A DNA stretch of 27,390 nt, taken from contig DATJYV010000100.1 in the NCBI GenBank assembly GCA_035499415.1, forward strand, positions 1 to 27,390, read 5' to 3'. Made by a program: the position numbers and the translations under genes. Of the stretch, positions 6,725-14,405 are shown piece by piece (within the stretch, counting starts at the first letter, position 1; each line of letters begins with the position of its first letter). Source of the stretch: DATJYV01 sp035499415. Its GTDB lineage: Bacteria; Bacteroidota; Ignavibacteria; UBA10030. The notes under the pieces were generated by a model. The model did not search any database, was not told the origin of the DNA, and saw only the letters and a list, made by a program, of their open reading frames with translations.

Positions 6725-6740
6725 TTCAGTGCGGCATTCC

Positions 6741-6769
6741 TTGACTTCGCTTTCAATGGTGAGTATATT
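6741..6769 (+). promoter_or_regulatory. Promoter of tRNA-Leu
   Basis: TTGACT (6741-6746) and TATATT (6764-6769) are separated by exactly 17 bases. Transcription should start near 6776, about 60 bases before the tRNA 5' end, leaving a 5' leader for RNase P to remove. Confidence 0.75.
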
Positions 6770-6838
6770 GAACGACGTGCATGCGACAGTGTCCGCCGTC
6801 CTCGATGCGCAGCCGATCCCGGGACGGATTGAATTCCT

Positions 6839-6924
6839 GCGGAAGTGGTGGAACTGGCAGACACACCATCTTGAGGGGGTGGCGCCCACAAGGCGTGCGG
6901 GTTCAAGTCCCGCCTTCCGCACCA
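6839..6924 (+). tRNA. tRNA-Leu(GAG), CCA encoded
   Basis: This is a class II tRNA with a long variable arm. The acceptor stem is GCGGAAG (6839-6845) with CTTCCGC (6914-6920), discriminator A at 6921 and genomic CCA at 6922-6924. The anticodon stem CCATC/GGTGG (one wobble pair) encloses TTGAGGG, giving anticodon GAG at 6873-6875. The T-arm contains GGTTCAAGTCC. Unlike the neighbouring tRNA-Lys, the 3' CCA is encoded. A strong terminator follows 12 bases later. Confidence 0.97.
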
Positions 6925-6936
6925 GCGAAACCGTGT

Positions 6937-6967
6937 AAAGGGACGTTTTCTTCGCGTCCCTTTTTTT
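6937..6967 (+). terminator. Intrinsic terminator of tRNA-Leu
   Basis: GGGACG (6940-6945) pairs with CGTCCC (6955-6960), and A-T pairs from AAA (6937-6939) extend the base of the stem. Seven T (6961-6967) follow. The T-run ends at the base immediately before the ATG of the next gene. Confidence 0.88.
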
Positions 6968-7588
6968 ATGCCCCAGCGGCACACCCGGCCAAACCTCAAT
7001 CCGCGTCAGCGTCTCGCGGTGAGTCTTGCATCGTACTATGCCTGCGCGAAGCGATCGCGGGTTGACTTGCCCCTTCGTCGCGGTCTCCGCAGCGGCGGAA
7101 TTCCTCAACGGTACGTAGCCGAAGTCTTCATCCACCTCTCGCTTGTTCTCGGGTCGCCGGCGATGCTGGATGGCCTCGAGAAGTTGCGGAACTTGGTTCC
7201 GCCAAAGCGTCCAAGAATTCGTTCGCGGCCCCGAATGACCCGGCGCGCGGGGCTTTCCGCCCTCCGAAGAGTCTACGGCACACAGTGGCGAAAGCTTCTT
7301 CGGAACCTCGCACTTCTCCATCCGGAACTTCCGCAGTGGATCGTCGCTGAATCCTACGGGCGTGTGATTTCCCGGCCGGGACTTTCGCTCGGGGACCGCG
7401 AGCTGCTGAATATCGTCGTCCTCGCTTACCAGGGACTCGAACGCCAGCTTTATTCGCACTTGAGGGGAGCGCTGCGCGTCGGTGTTCCCCCCGGCGTCAT
7501 CGTCGCGGCGCTGAAGCTCAGCTCGCGGCAAACGGGTAAATCCGTATCAGCTTCGATTCAAATGTTTCGCGCGATGACCGCCGGCTAG
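6968..7588 (+). CDS. Carboxymuconolactone decarboxylase/AhpD-like family protein lacking CxxC, 206 aa
   Basis: The C-terminal half (about residues 120-195: ESYGRVISRPGLSLGDRELL, then a helical AYQGLERQLYSHLRGALRVG segment) has the helical pattern of the CMD domain (PF02627). The N-terminal half (VAEVFIHLSLVLGSPAMLDGL) looks like a weaker copy of the same fold, as in two-domain CMD proteins. The paired CxxC cysteines of AhpD-type peroxidase partners are absent (only one Cys, in YYACAKR), so a redox role is unlikely. Neither decarboxylase nor lactonase activity can be claimed. The start is uncertain: the ATG at 6968 touches the T-run of the tRNA-Leu terminator and has no ribosome site, and a GTG at 7019 is a possible alternative. 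The very basic first 40 residues may not all be translated. Confidence 0.7.
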   Translation: MPQRHTRPNLNPRQRLAVSLASYYACAKRSRVDLPLRRGLRSGGIPQRYVAEVFIHLSLVLGSPAMLDGLEKLRNLVPPKRPRIRSRPRMTRRAGLSALRRVYGTQWRKLLRNLALLHPELPQWIVAESYGRVISRPGLSLGDRELLNIVVLAYQGLERQLYSHLRGALRVGVPPGVIVAALKLSSRQTGKSVSASIQMFRAMTAG

Positions 7589-7599
7589 AAAATGTTTCA

Positions 7600-7628
7600 T
7601 TGCATCTCACCGACGCGACTGGTAATTT
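7600..7628 (+). promoter_or_regulatory. Possible promoter of acyP-ispF
   Basis: TTGCAT (7600-7605) is followed after 17 bases by TAATTT (7623-7628). The predicted transcription start near 7635 would leave only about five bases before the acylphosphatase ATG at 7640, which has no ribosome site. That would fit a nearly leaderless message. The boxes are weak matches, so confidence is limited. Confidence 0.35.
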
Positions 7629-7639
7629 GATTTCTCCGC

Positions 7640-7912
7640 ATGGATGCACGCGCGCACATCGTCGTCAGGGGGCTCGTTCAAGGGGTGGGATTTCGGTACT
7701 TCGTCCTTATGCGTGCCCAAAAATTTGCGTTGCGGGGATATGTACAAAATGTCTACAACGGAGACGTTGAAATCGAAGTCGAGGGGGCTCGTTCGCTGGT
7801 CGAAGAGTTCATCGGGGAGGTGAAGGTCGGGCCGCGAGCGGCGCACGTTTCCGACCTCAGGATTGACTGGATGGACCTTTCCCACGCATTTACAACGTTC
7901 GAGGTGCGATGA
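7640..7912 (+). CDS. acyP: Acylphosphatase, 90 aa
   Basis: This small cytosolic enzyme hydrolyses acyl phosphates such as carbamoyl phosphate or 1,3-bisphosphoglycerate. The family signature is clear: RGLVQGVGFRYF with the catalytic arginine R19, and GYVQNVYNGDVEIEVEG with the catalytic asparagine N37. The length of 90 residues is normal. The TGA at 7910-7912 overlaps the ATG of ispF at 7909 (ATGA), so the two are co-translated. The pairing with ispF carries no obvious pathway logic. No Shine-Dalgarno sequence is visible before the ATG. Confidence 0.93.
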   Translation: MDARAHIVVRGLVQGVGFRYFVLMRAQKFALRGYVQNVYNGDVEIEVEGARSLVEEFIGEVKVGPRAAHVSDLRIDWMDLSHAFTTFEVR

Positions 7913-8424
7913 AGAAGCACACGGGGCAGACGGCTGTGTTGCGTGTGGGTTTCGGTTACGATATTCATCGAATGACGCGCGGTCGAAAGCTGGTCCTGGG
8001 CGGGGTGAAGATTCCGTTCCAGTCCGGACTTCTGGGTCACTCGGACGGCGACGTGTTGCTCCACGCAATTTGCGATGCCATGCTCGGGGCTGCCGCGCTC
8101 GGTGACATCGGACATCACTTTCCAAACACCAACCCAAAATTCAGAAATATTTCCAGCCTCAAGCTCCTTCGCGCGGTTTCCAAACTGCTTGCGAGGAACG
8201 ACCTGGAGTTAGTCAACGTGGACTCGACCGTCGTCCTGGAGCTCCCGGTGATCGCTCCCTACGTTGACCGCATGAAAAAGAGCATCGGCCTGGCGGCCGG
8301 CATACCGCCCGTCCGAGTCTCGGTCAAGGCAACAACGAACGAAGGGCTCGGGGCGATTGGAAGGGGTGAAGGGTGTGCTGCGTATGCCGTCGCCCTTGTG
8401 AGGAGCACAAAGACCTTTGTCTGA
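7909..8424 (+). CDS. ispF: 2-C-methyl-D-erythritol 2,4-cyclodiphosphate synthase
   Basis: IspF performs the fifth step of the non-mevalonate (MEP) isoprenoid pathway, cyclising CDP-methylerythritol 2-phosphate with release of CMP. The metal-binding residues are present: D18 and H20 in GFGYDIHRM, and H52 in the GHSDGDVLLHAICDA segment. The AALGDIGHHFPNT loop and the C-terminal KATTNEGLGAIGRGEG are conserved. The length of 171 aa is slightly more than the usual 155-160 because of an N-terminal extension (MKKHTGQTAVL); a start closer to FGYDIH has no better signal. The usual PK in the cytidine-binding segment reads PV here (VVLELPVIAPY). The gene indicates use of the MEP pathway. Confidence 0.95.
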   Translation: MKKHTGQTAVLRVGFGYDIHRMTRGRKLVLGGVKIPFQSGLLGHSDGDVLLHAICDAMLGAAALGDIGHHFPNTNPKFRNISSLKLLRAVSKLLARNDLELVNVDSTVVLELPVIAPYVDRMKKSIGLAAGIPPVRVSVKATTNEGLGAIGRGEGCAAYAVALVRSTKTFV

Positions 8425-8457
8425 GCGGCGGGGATTGAGGGGACGCGGAGATGATAC

Positions 8458-9066
8458 ATGGAAGCGGTGATACGCAAGCTCTCGGAGCTCGATCCGGTCT
8501 GGGTCTATTGCGCCGTCGCGTCGATTGCCTACCTGGAAAACGTTTTTCCCCCCTTCCCGAGTGATCTGGTCATCGTTGCTGCAGGGTCGATCGCCGGTTT
8601 TGGTCGAGTCCAATTCGCCTCGATTCTTCTCGCGGCGACGGCCGGAAGCACGCTGGGATTTGTCACGATGTACAAAGTGGGAGACTGGTTCGGAGCGAGC
8701 ATTCTTGCAAAAGGTCGGATGCGATTCCTTCCCACGGCGCAAGTCCATGTCGTTGAATCCTGGTTCCGGCGATACGGATACTGGATCATTACCGCCAACC
8801 GCTTTCTCACCGGAACACGAGCGGTCGTGTCGCTCTTCGCCGGCATGTCGGAACTCCCCCTCGGGAGGACGACGTTACTCTCATTTGTAAGCGCCCTGGC
8901 ATGGAATTTCATCCTTGTTTTTGCGGGGAAGAAGCTGGGCGAAAACTGGAGAGATATCGGCGTTTATCTCGACGCGTACGGTGAAGCGATTACGGGATTG
9001 CTTCTCGTCGCGGTACTTTTCTTTGTGGCACGCAAGATGCTGAAATCCCGCACACCTCGGCCGTAA
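8458..9066 (+). CDS. DedA family (VTT domain) membrane protein, second copy, 202 aa
   Basis: This is a polytopic inner-membrane protein of the DedA family. The N-terminal re-entrant loop reads YLENVFPPFPSDLVIVAAGS (residues about 25-44), a well-conserved DedA motif with acids at E27 and D36. The second loop is TANRFLTGTRAVVSLFAGMS with its arginine. The C-terminus is a hydrophobic helix followed by basic residues. The protein differs clearly from the first copy at 5564, so this is not a recent duplication. The probable role is lipid or undecaprenyl-phosphate recycling across the inner membrane. It lies 17 bases before a PAP2-type phosphatase gene, which makes an undecaprenyl-phosphate recycling pair attractive but unproven. 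A GGAG-like site precedes the ATG. Confidence 0.92.
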   Translation: MEAVIRKLSELDPVWVYCAVASIAYLENVFPPFPSDLVIVAAGSIAGFGRVQFASILLAATAGSTLGFVTMYKVGDWFGASILAKGRMRFLPTAQVHVVESWFRRYGYWIITANRFLTGTRAVVSLFAGMSELPLGRTTLLSFVSALAWNFILVFAGKKLGENWRDIGVYLDAYGEAITGLLLVAVLFFVARKMLKSRTPRP

Positions 9067-9082
9067 TCGAGACGGAGCGTAC

Positions 9083-9664
9083 GTGACGGACTTTTTGATA
9101 CGGCTGGACACATCGGTCTTCTACTTCTGCAACCGAACCCTTCAGAATCCGGTGTTCGATGTGGTCATGCCTTTCCTGACGGACCTCAACCGGCAGAAAG
9201 TGATTCTGGTTGCAGTCTTGCTCGCCCTTCTCCTGATGATCCTCTACGGTGAACGGAACGTTCGTCTCGCCGCCGTTCTTTTCATCCTGACGATATTCTT
9301 AAGCGATCAGCTCAGCAGCTCGGTGATCAAATTCCTCGTCGAGCGCGAGCGACCGTGCCGGGAACTGCTCAACGTTCACCTGCTCGTGGGGTGCGGGAGC
9401 GGGTATTCATTTCCTTCATCCCACGCCGTGAACAATGCCGCCGGGGCAATTCTCGTGAGCTATTTCATCCCCCGCGGCGCTCCATGGTTTTTCGCACTTG
9501 CGACGCTGGTTTGTTTCTCCCGGGTTTACGTCGGCGTGCACTATCCGTCCGACGTCCTGGGAGGGGCGGTTATCGGGGCGGTCTGCGCTCTCGCCGTTAT
9601 CGGGGTCTTCGAATCCTACGAGCGCGTAACCAGGCACCGGGGATTGTCGCACCCTCCCCGCTGA
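9083..9664 (+). CDS. PAP2-family membrane phosphatase, 193 aa
   Basis: This is an integral membrane lipid phosphatase. All three acid-phosphatase signatures are visible: KFLVERERP (K83 to R90-P91), PSSH (111-114) and SRVYVGVHYPSD (S146-R147, H153, D157). Five to six hydrophobic helices surround them, with the active site expected on the periplasmic face. Substrates in this family include undecaprenyl diphosphate (BacA-independent UppP activity), phosphatidic acid and phosphatidylglycerol phosphate; the sequence does not decide among them. The start is a GTG at 9083 with GGAG at about 9074. The stop TGA is at 9662-9664, and the lnt ATG follows five bases later, so the genes DedA-PAP2-lnt form a membrane/envelope group. 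Confidence 0.93.
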   Translation: MTDFLIRLDTSVFYFCNRTLQNPVFDVVMPFLTDLNRQKVILVAVLLALLLMILYGERNVRLAAVLFILTIFLSDQLSSSVIKFLVERERPCRELLNVHLLVGCGSGYSFPSSHAVNNAAGAILVSYFIPRGAPWFFALATLVCFSRVYVGVHYPSDVLGGAVIGAVCALAVIGVFESYERVTRHRGLSHPPR

Positions 9665-9669
9665 CCGCG

Positions 9670-11334
9670 ATGGCTTCCTCGAACCCGACGTCGTCGGAAC
9701 TTTCGCCCCGTGCCGGTTTTCTTCTGTCCGCCGCGAGCGGAATTCTGCTGGGGCTTTCATTCCCTCCGTCGCCGTTCTATTCCCTTGCATACGTAGCGTT
9801 CATTCCATTCCTGCTGGTTTTCGACCGGTCCCGGTCGTACCTCTCCGTCACCGGTCATGGATATGTCTTTCTCACGCTCTTTCACATCACCACCGTCTAT
9901 TGGGCGGGTGGATTTACCCACATGCACGACCCCTGGATGATGTCGGCCGGAGCCGCGCTTCTGTTCATCCATCCTCTCCTGTATCTTCCCTTCATCCTTC
10001 TTGCTTCACTCGTGCGTCGAAAGATGGGCCTGCATGCGGGCCTGGCCGCGTTCATCTTCCTTTGGATTTCTTATGAGTACATCCATTCAGTGGGAGAATT
10101 CACTTTTCCGTGGATGACCGTCGGCACCAGCCAGGCGTACGATGTCACCCGGATACAGATTGCCGAATACACTTCCGCATACGGCCTCACGTTTTTGATC
10201 TGCCTTTTCAACGCAGGGGCATACCTGCTTTTGCTGAACGTGAGCACGACTCGATGGCAGCCGCGGTCCTGGCAGGCGCTGACCGCTCTTGCGTTCATCG
10301 TAATCGTCTACGCCGCTCCGTGGGTCTACGGCAGGGTCATTCTCTCCACGCGCGTTCTGCCGCAGGGTTCGCATGTGAGGGTCGGCGTCGTTCAGCCGAA
10401 CTTTGACCCGTGGGAAAAATGGGGGGTGAAGAACTTCGACCGGATCGCCTCTTACAAGCGCGAGGTCGACAGTTGCATGAGTCTTTCGAAAGAACTCTCG
10501 GGTCAGACCCCGGATATCATTCTGTGGCCTGAGACGGCGATTCCATTCGACATCTTGTTGCCGCAATTTGCACCGGAATTCTACGCCCTGACGCGCTCGG
10601 TCGACTCGCTCGACGTGCCGATATTCACGGGGCTGGAACACGTTGAAATTGAGGATTCCGCGCACGCATCCGTCACGGCGCAGAGAGTGGGCACGACGAA
10701 TTATTTTTACGAATCGTACAACGCCGCCACGATCATAAATCCCGGACTGGGCGCTGGACCGGTCTACGAGAAAATGGTACTCGTTCCCTTCGCGGAGAGA
10801 ATCCCGTATGCCTCGGCCTTCCGGTTTCTCATCCAACCTCTCAAGTGGAATGTCGGAATCAGCAATTGGGGGATAGGACATGACACGCTGGTCTACTCTC
10901 TGAAGCTTCGAAACGGCAAGAGCGTTCGGTTTGGAGGGATGATCTGTTACGAGTCGGTCTATCCCGACTTCGTGCGGCAATTTACCCGTCGCGGTGCGCA
11001 ATTCTTCGTCGTCCTCACGAATGACAGCTGGTGGGGAAAGACGTCGGGCGGATACCAGCACGCGGCGTACGCGTCGCTCCGGGCGGTCGAAAATCGGCGA
11101 TGGATTGTGCAGTGCGCCAACGGAGGAATCTCGGAATTCGTCGACCCGTACGGGTTGGTCCATTCGTCGAGCCCTTTCTTCGAAGGCGCCCGATGGGTCG
11201 ATTCGGTCGCGACGCAGGATTCTCAAACGTTCTACACGAAGCACGGCGATGTGTTTGCCCAGGGTTGTTTGTGTTGCTCGGCAGGAATCGTTATTTTAGC
11301 TTTTGCAATGCCGGGGCGGCGAAATCAAAAATGA
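9670..11334 (+). CDS. lnt: Apolipoprotein N-acyltransferase, 554 aa
   Basis: Lnt adds the third acyl chain to the N-terminal cysteine of lipoproteins in the inner membrane, using phospholipid as donor. About six membrane helices fill residues 1-230. They are followed by a periplasmic nitrilase-type domain with the catalytic triad E288 (ILWPETAIP), K368 (YEKMVLVPFAERIPY) and C426 (GGMICYESVYPDF). Also present is the TNDSWWGKTSGGYQHAAYAS segment, followed by ENRRWIVQCANGG. A last helix precedes the C-terminus. I chose ATG 9670 because upstream in-frame starts run through the PAP2 gene. The stop overlaps the next ATG (ATGA). Together with the Lol permeases this shows a full triacylated-lipoprotein route. 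Confidence 0.96.
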   Translation: MASSNPTSSELSPRAGFLLSAASGILLGLSFPPSPFYSLAYVAFIPFLLVFDRSRSYLSVTGHGYVFLTLFHITTVYWAGGFTHMHDPWMMSAGAALLFIHPLLYLPFILLASLVRRKMGLHAGLAAFIFLWISYEYIHSVGEFTFPWMTVGTSQAYDVTRIQIAEYTSAYGLTFLICLFNAGAYLLLLNVSTTRWQPRSWQALTALAFIVIVYAAPWVYGRVILSTRVLPQGSHVRVGVVQPNFDPWEKWGVKNFDRIASYKREVDSCMSLSKELSGQTPDIILWPETAIPFDILLPQFAPEFYALTRSVDSLDVPIFTGLEHVEIEDSAHASVTAQRVGTTNYFYESYNAATIINPGLGAGPVYEKMVLVPFAERIPYASAFRFLIQPLKWNVGISNWGIGHDTLVYSLKLRNGKSVRFGGMICYESVYPDFVRQFTRRGAQFFVVLTNDSWWGKTSGGYQHAAYASLRAVENRRWIVQCANGGISEFVDPYGLVHSSSPFFEGARWVDSVATQDSQTFYTKHGDVFAQGCLCCSAGIVILAFAMPGRRNQK

Positions 11335-12371
11335 AGAAGAGCGGAATCATCGATTTGAGAAGCGACACCGTCACCAAGCCGGGCGCAGACATGCGGCGGG
11401 CGATGGCGGAGGCGGAGGTCGGGGACGACGTGTACGGCGAGGATCCCACGGTCAATCGTCTCCAGGAGACGGTCGCGGAGATTCTTGGCAAGGAAGCGGC
11501 GCTTTTCACGCCGAGCGGCGTCATGGCCAACGAACTTGCGATCAAGGCCCACACCCAGCCGGGGGACGAAGTTATTGTGGAGGGGGATTCCCACATTTTC
11601 AATTACGAGACTGCGGGTCCGGCGATGTTGTCGCACGTTCAGCTTCGGACGCTCAAAGGCGTGCGCGGGATCCTGCGCGTCGAGGATCTCCTGCCCGCGG
11701 TACGGTCCAGGGAGTATCATCTGCCGCGTACCTCGCTCGTCTGCATTGAGAATACCCACAATCGAGCGGGAGGCTCGATCTACCCGCTCGAGGAAATGCG
11801 AAGGATCCGGACGTTCACCCGACGGGCGAATCTTGCTCTCCATCTCGACGGCGCCCGGTTGTGGAACGCGTCGGCGGCCACGGGAATCAAACCGGAGACC
11901 TACGCGGCGACGTGCGACTCGGTGAGCGTTTGTTTTTCCAAAGGGCTGGGAGCTCCTGTTGGTTCCGCCCTCGCCGGGACGAAAGGGTTTATCGACCGTG
12001 CGAGGCGACTGCGGAAAGTCTTCGGAGGGGGGATGAGACAAGGGGGGATCATCGCCGCCGGAGCGCTCTTTGCTCTCGAGCACAACCGCGCCCGGCTGGG
12101 AGAGGACCACGAGAAGGCGCGAACGTTTGTGCGACTCGTTTCGGGCGTTCGCGGTTTCAACGTCGATGAAAAGGGGGTAGAAACGAATATTGTTGTCATC
12201 GATATTTCGGGCCGGGATGAACGGGCGGATTCGATCCTCACACGTCTCAGGAGACGCGGCGTCCTGCTGTCTGAAATGAGCCCGACGCTGATTCGTGCCG
12301 TTGCACACCTCGATGTCTCCGCCCAGGAGGTGGAGCGGGCGGGAGAAATCGTCAGCGAAGCGTTGTCCTGA
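11331..12371 (+). CDS. ltaE: Low-specificity L-threonine aldolase, 346 aa
   Basis: This PLP enzyme splits L-threonine or L-allo-threonine into glycine and acetaldehyde. The N-terminal IDLRSDTVTKPGADMRRAM and the GDDVYGEDPTVNRLQ segment are diagnostic for the threonine aldolase family. The PLP-binding lysine is K204 in VCFSKGLGAPVGS. LHLDGARLWNA holds the aspartate that contacts the pyridine ring and the arginine expected near it. The length is standard. The ATG at 11331 overlaps the lnt stop by four bases, so its expression is coupled to lnt although there is no metabolic link. The stop is TGA at 12369-12371. Confidence 0.95.
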   Translation: MKKSGIIDLRSDTVTKPGADMRRAMAEAEVGDDVYGEDPTVNRLQETVAEILGKEAALFTPSGVMANELAIKAHTQPGDEVIVEGDSHIFNYETAGPAMLSHVQLRTLKGVRGILRVEDLLPAVRSREYHLPRTSLVCIENTHNRAGGSIYPLEEMRRIRTFTRRANLALHLDGARLWNASAATGIKPETYAATCDSVSVCFSKGLGAPVGSALAGTKGFIDRARRLRKVFGGGMRQGGIIAAGALFALEHNRARLGEDHEKARTFVRLVSGVRGFNVDEKGVETNIVVIDISGRDERADSILTRLRRRGVLLSEMSPTLIRAVAHLDVSAQEVERAGEIVSEALS

Positions 12372-12375
12372 TCTC

Positions 12376-12837
12376 GTGGAAAAAGCAAAGTTCAGACATC
12401 AAATGCAGATTCGGGTACGGAACTATGAAGTGGATTGGCAGGGAATCGTCCATAACGGAAATTACCTGCTGTATTGCGAGGTTGGACGAGTTGAGTACCT
12501 GAAACATATCGGAGCGGCCGTGGACCTGAACAGCGTCAATAACGAATCAAAGGTCGTCCTGGTGAGAAATGAAATCGATTACCGGGCCCCGGCACGCTTT
12601 GACGAGCTCTTGAATGTCTACACGCGCACTGCATTCATCCACGATTCGAGTTTCATGATGGAGGGAATTTTGGAAGACGCCCGGACGGGGAGGTTGATCG
12701 CGGAGAACAAGGCGTTCCACGTCTGGCTCGACCCAGCTTCGGGCCGGGGAAAACGCGTGCCGGAGAACTTCCGAGGCCTGATCCGGTCGTTCGAAGGGCC
12801 GAATTGCGAGATTCTGGCTTCTTCCCCCGCTGTATGA
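12376..12837 (+). CDS. Hot-dog fold acyl-CoA thioesterase (YbgC/4HBT type), about 153 aa
   Basis: The protein belongs to the 4-hydroxybenzoyl-CoA thioesterase family. The active-site helix region reads NYEVDWQGIVHNGNYLLY, with the conserved aspartate at D20 and H-N-x-N-Y. It is followed by EVGRVEYLKHIG, then the second half LVRNEIDYRAPARFDELLNV. These are hallmarks of the YbgC/FadM-like single-domain thioesterases. The exact acyl-CoA substrate is unknown. The start is ambiguous: a GTG at 12376 lies four bases after ltaE's stop, and an ATG at 12403 would give 144 aa. Neither has a good ribosome site; I prefer the first because of its tight spacing. It is probably co-transcribed with ltaE. Confidence 0.87.
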   Translation: MEKAKFRHQMQIRVRNYEVDWQGIVHNGNYLLYCEVGRVEYLKHIGAAVDLNSVNNESKVVLVRNEIDYRAPARFDELLNVYTRTAFIHDSSFMMEGILEDARTGRLIAENKAFHVWLDPASGRGKRVPENFRGLIRSFEGPNCEILASSPAV

Positions 12838-12887
12838 ATCATCCCTTCCATCCATAACCCAATTGAACTTCCCTCTGCCCGGAATCC

Positions 12888-14405
12888 ATGACGACGTTTG
12901 AGGAATTCCGCAATGCGGCGCGGGCAGGAAATGTAATTCCGGCTTACGATACGATTGTCGCGGACACGGAAACCGCTGTCGGCATTTACGCAAAGATCCG
13001 TCGTGAATCCCCATTTTCATTTCTTCTTGAAAGCGTCGAAGGCGGCGAGAAGATCGCGCGATACTCATTCATCGGCTTTGACCCGTTCATGACGATCTCG
13101 ATCCGTGGCTCTCATTTCTCGATTCAGTCCTTCCACAAGGACGTCGAGGTGTTGCCGAAACTGGCGGGCGCCGACGACCATCCGCTGGAAGCGTTGAAGA
13201 AAATGTTTGCCCATTTCAAGACCGTGCGGGTTCAAGGACTCCCGAGGTTTACCGGGGGGGCCGTCGGATATTTTGGTTATGAAACTGTCCGCCTTCTGGA
13301 GGACATCCCCGTCCCGGAGGCGGATGAGCTGTCGATCCCCGACGGGCTTCTGATGTTCTGCGACACGCTCCTGATCTTCGACAACGTGACGCACCGGCTC
13401 TTTCTTGTGTCGAACGGTTACATCGGCGGGAAAAACGGGTCCGATGAGGATGTCAAGCGGGAATATCAAAAAGCCGTGACGGAAATCGAGCGGCTGAAAC
13501 GCTTGCTTAAGAAAGATGCCCCGTTGCCGCCCACCAACCAGGGAACGAGGTCGCCGGTGGAGTATGTCACGAGCCGCGACCGTTTCATCGCGGGCGTCGA
13601 GCGCATCCGCGAATACATCCGGGCCGGCGATGCGTTCCAGGTTGTTTTCTCGCAGCGGTTGAAGAGCAAATCCGGGGCGGACCCGTTCAGCATCTACCGG
13701 TCGCTCCGAATTCTGAACCCTTCCCCCTACATGTACTATCTCAACCTCGACACGTTTCAAATCGTCGGCGCATCGCCCGAAATGCTCGTGCGGGTCGAGG
13801 ACGGGTATGTCGAAACGAGGCCGATCGCCGGCACGCGACGCCGCGGCGATTCGGAAGAGGACGACCGCCGGCTCGAAGCCGAACTCCTGGCCGACGAAAA
13901 GGAGCGGGCCGAACATCTGATGCTTGTCGACCTGGGACGGAACGATATCGGACGCATCAGCGAGTTCGGCTCGGTCAGCGTTCCGGTGTTCATGTCGACG
14001 GAGAAGTACTCGCACGTCATGCACATTGTCTCCGCGGTCCGTGGAAAACTGCGGGCCGGCCTTTCACCCATCGACGCCCTCTTCTCCTGCTTTCCCGCGG
14101 GCACTCTGAGCGGCGCTCCGAAGATCCGCGCGATGGAGATCATTGCCGAGCTCGAACCGGTGAAGCGGGGCATTTATGGAGGGGCGATCGGCTACATCGA
14201 TTTTTCCGGAAACATCGACTCGTGCATCGCAATCCGTACGATTGTGGTCAAAGACGGCACGGCTTACTTCCAGGCAGGGGCGGGCATTGTCTACGACTCG
14301 AATCCGGAGCGCGAATACGAGGAATCGATGGAAAAGCTGGGGGCAAACCTCGAGGCATTTTCGCTCGCCTCAGCCGCTGCAGCTTCGAATAGGGAGGCAC
14401 GATGA
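12888..14405 (+). CDS. trpE: Anthranilate synthase component I, 505 aa
   Basis: TrpE converts chorismate plus ammonia (from TrpG) to anthranilate, the first committed step of tryptophan synthesis. The N-terminal feedback site LLES is at residues 46-49, with the following ARYSFIG. The chorismate-binding half contains NPSPYMYYLNL, ASPEMLVRVEDG, PIAGTRRRG (P312-T316), LVDLGRNDIGR, FPAGTLSGAPKIRAMEII and the final YFQAGAGIVYDSNPEREYEE. PIAGT, not PIKGT, distinguishes TrpE from the aminodeoxychorismate synthase PabB. The Trp-binding LLES motif suggests feedback inhibition by tryptophan. It is coupled to trpG by an ATGA overlap. The rest of the trp pathway is not nearby, and no leader peptide or attenuator is visible in the 50 bases upstream. 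Confidence 0.97.
   Translation: MTTFEEFRNAARAGNVIPAYDTIVADTETAVGIYAKIRRESPFSFLLESVEGGEKIARYSFIGFDPFMTISIRGSHFSIQSFHKDVEVLPKLAGADDHPLEALKKMFAHFKTVRVQGLPRFTGGAVGYFGYETVRLLEDIPVPEADELSIPDGLLMFCDTLLIFDNVTHRLFLVSNGYIGGKNGSDEDVKREYQKAVTEIERLKRLLKKDAPLPPTNQGTRSPVEYVTSRDRFIAGVERIREYIRAGDAFQVVFSQRLKSKSGADPFSIYRSLRILNPSPYMYYLNLDTFQIVGASPEMLVRVEDGYVETRPIAGTRRRGDSEEDDRRLEAELLADEKERAEHLMLVDLGRNDIGRISEFGSVSVPVFMSTEKYSHVMHIVSAVRGKLRAGLSPIDALFSCFPAGTLSGAPKIRAMEIIAELEPVKRGIYGGAIGYIDFSGNIDSCIAIRTIVVKDGTAYFQAGAGIVYDSNPEREYEESMEKLGANLEAFSLASAAAASNREAR

Noticed and set aside
6689..7531. Reverse-strand frames over tRNA-Leu (for example one containing RRDLNPHALWAP)
   Set aside because: Again the antisense of a tRNA, a classic false protein. 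The longer frame also opposes the CMD-like gene.
12838..12887. Tryptophan attenuator upstream of trpE
   Set aside because: The gap is only 50 bases; I find no leader peptide with Trp codons, no terminator hairpin and no convincing promoter.
13065..14024. Long reverse-strand frame opposite trpE
   Set aside because: Shadow of a strongly conserved gene; composition is unlike a real protein and there are no recognisable motifs.
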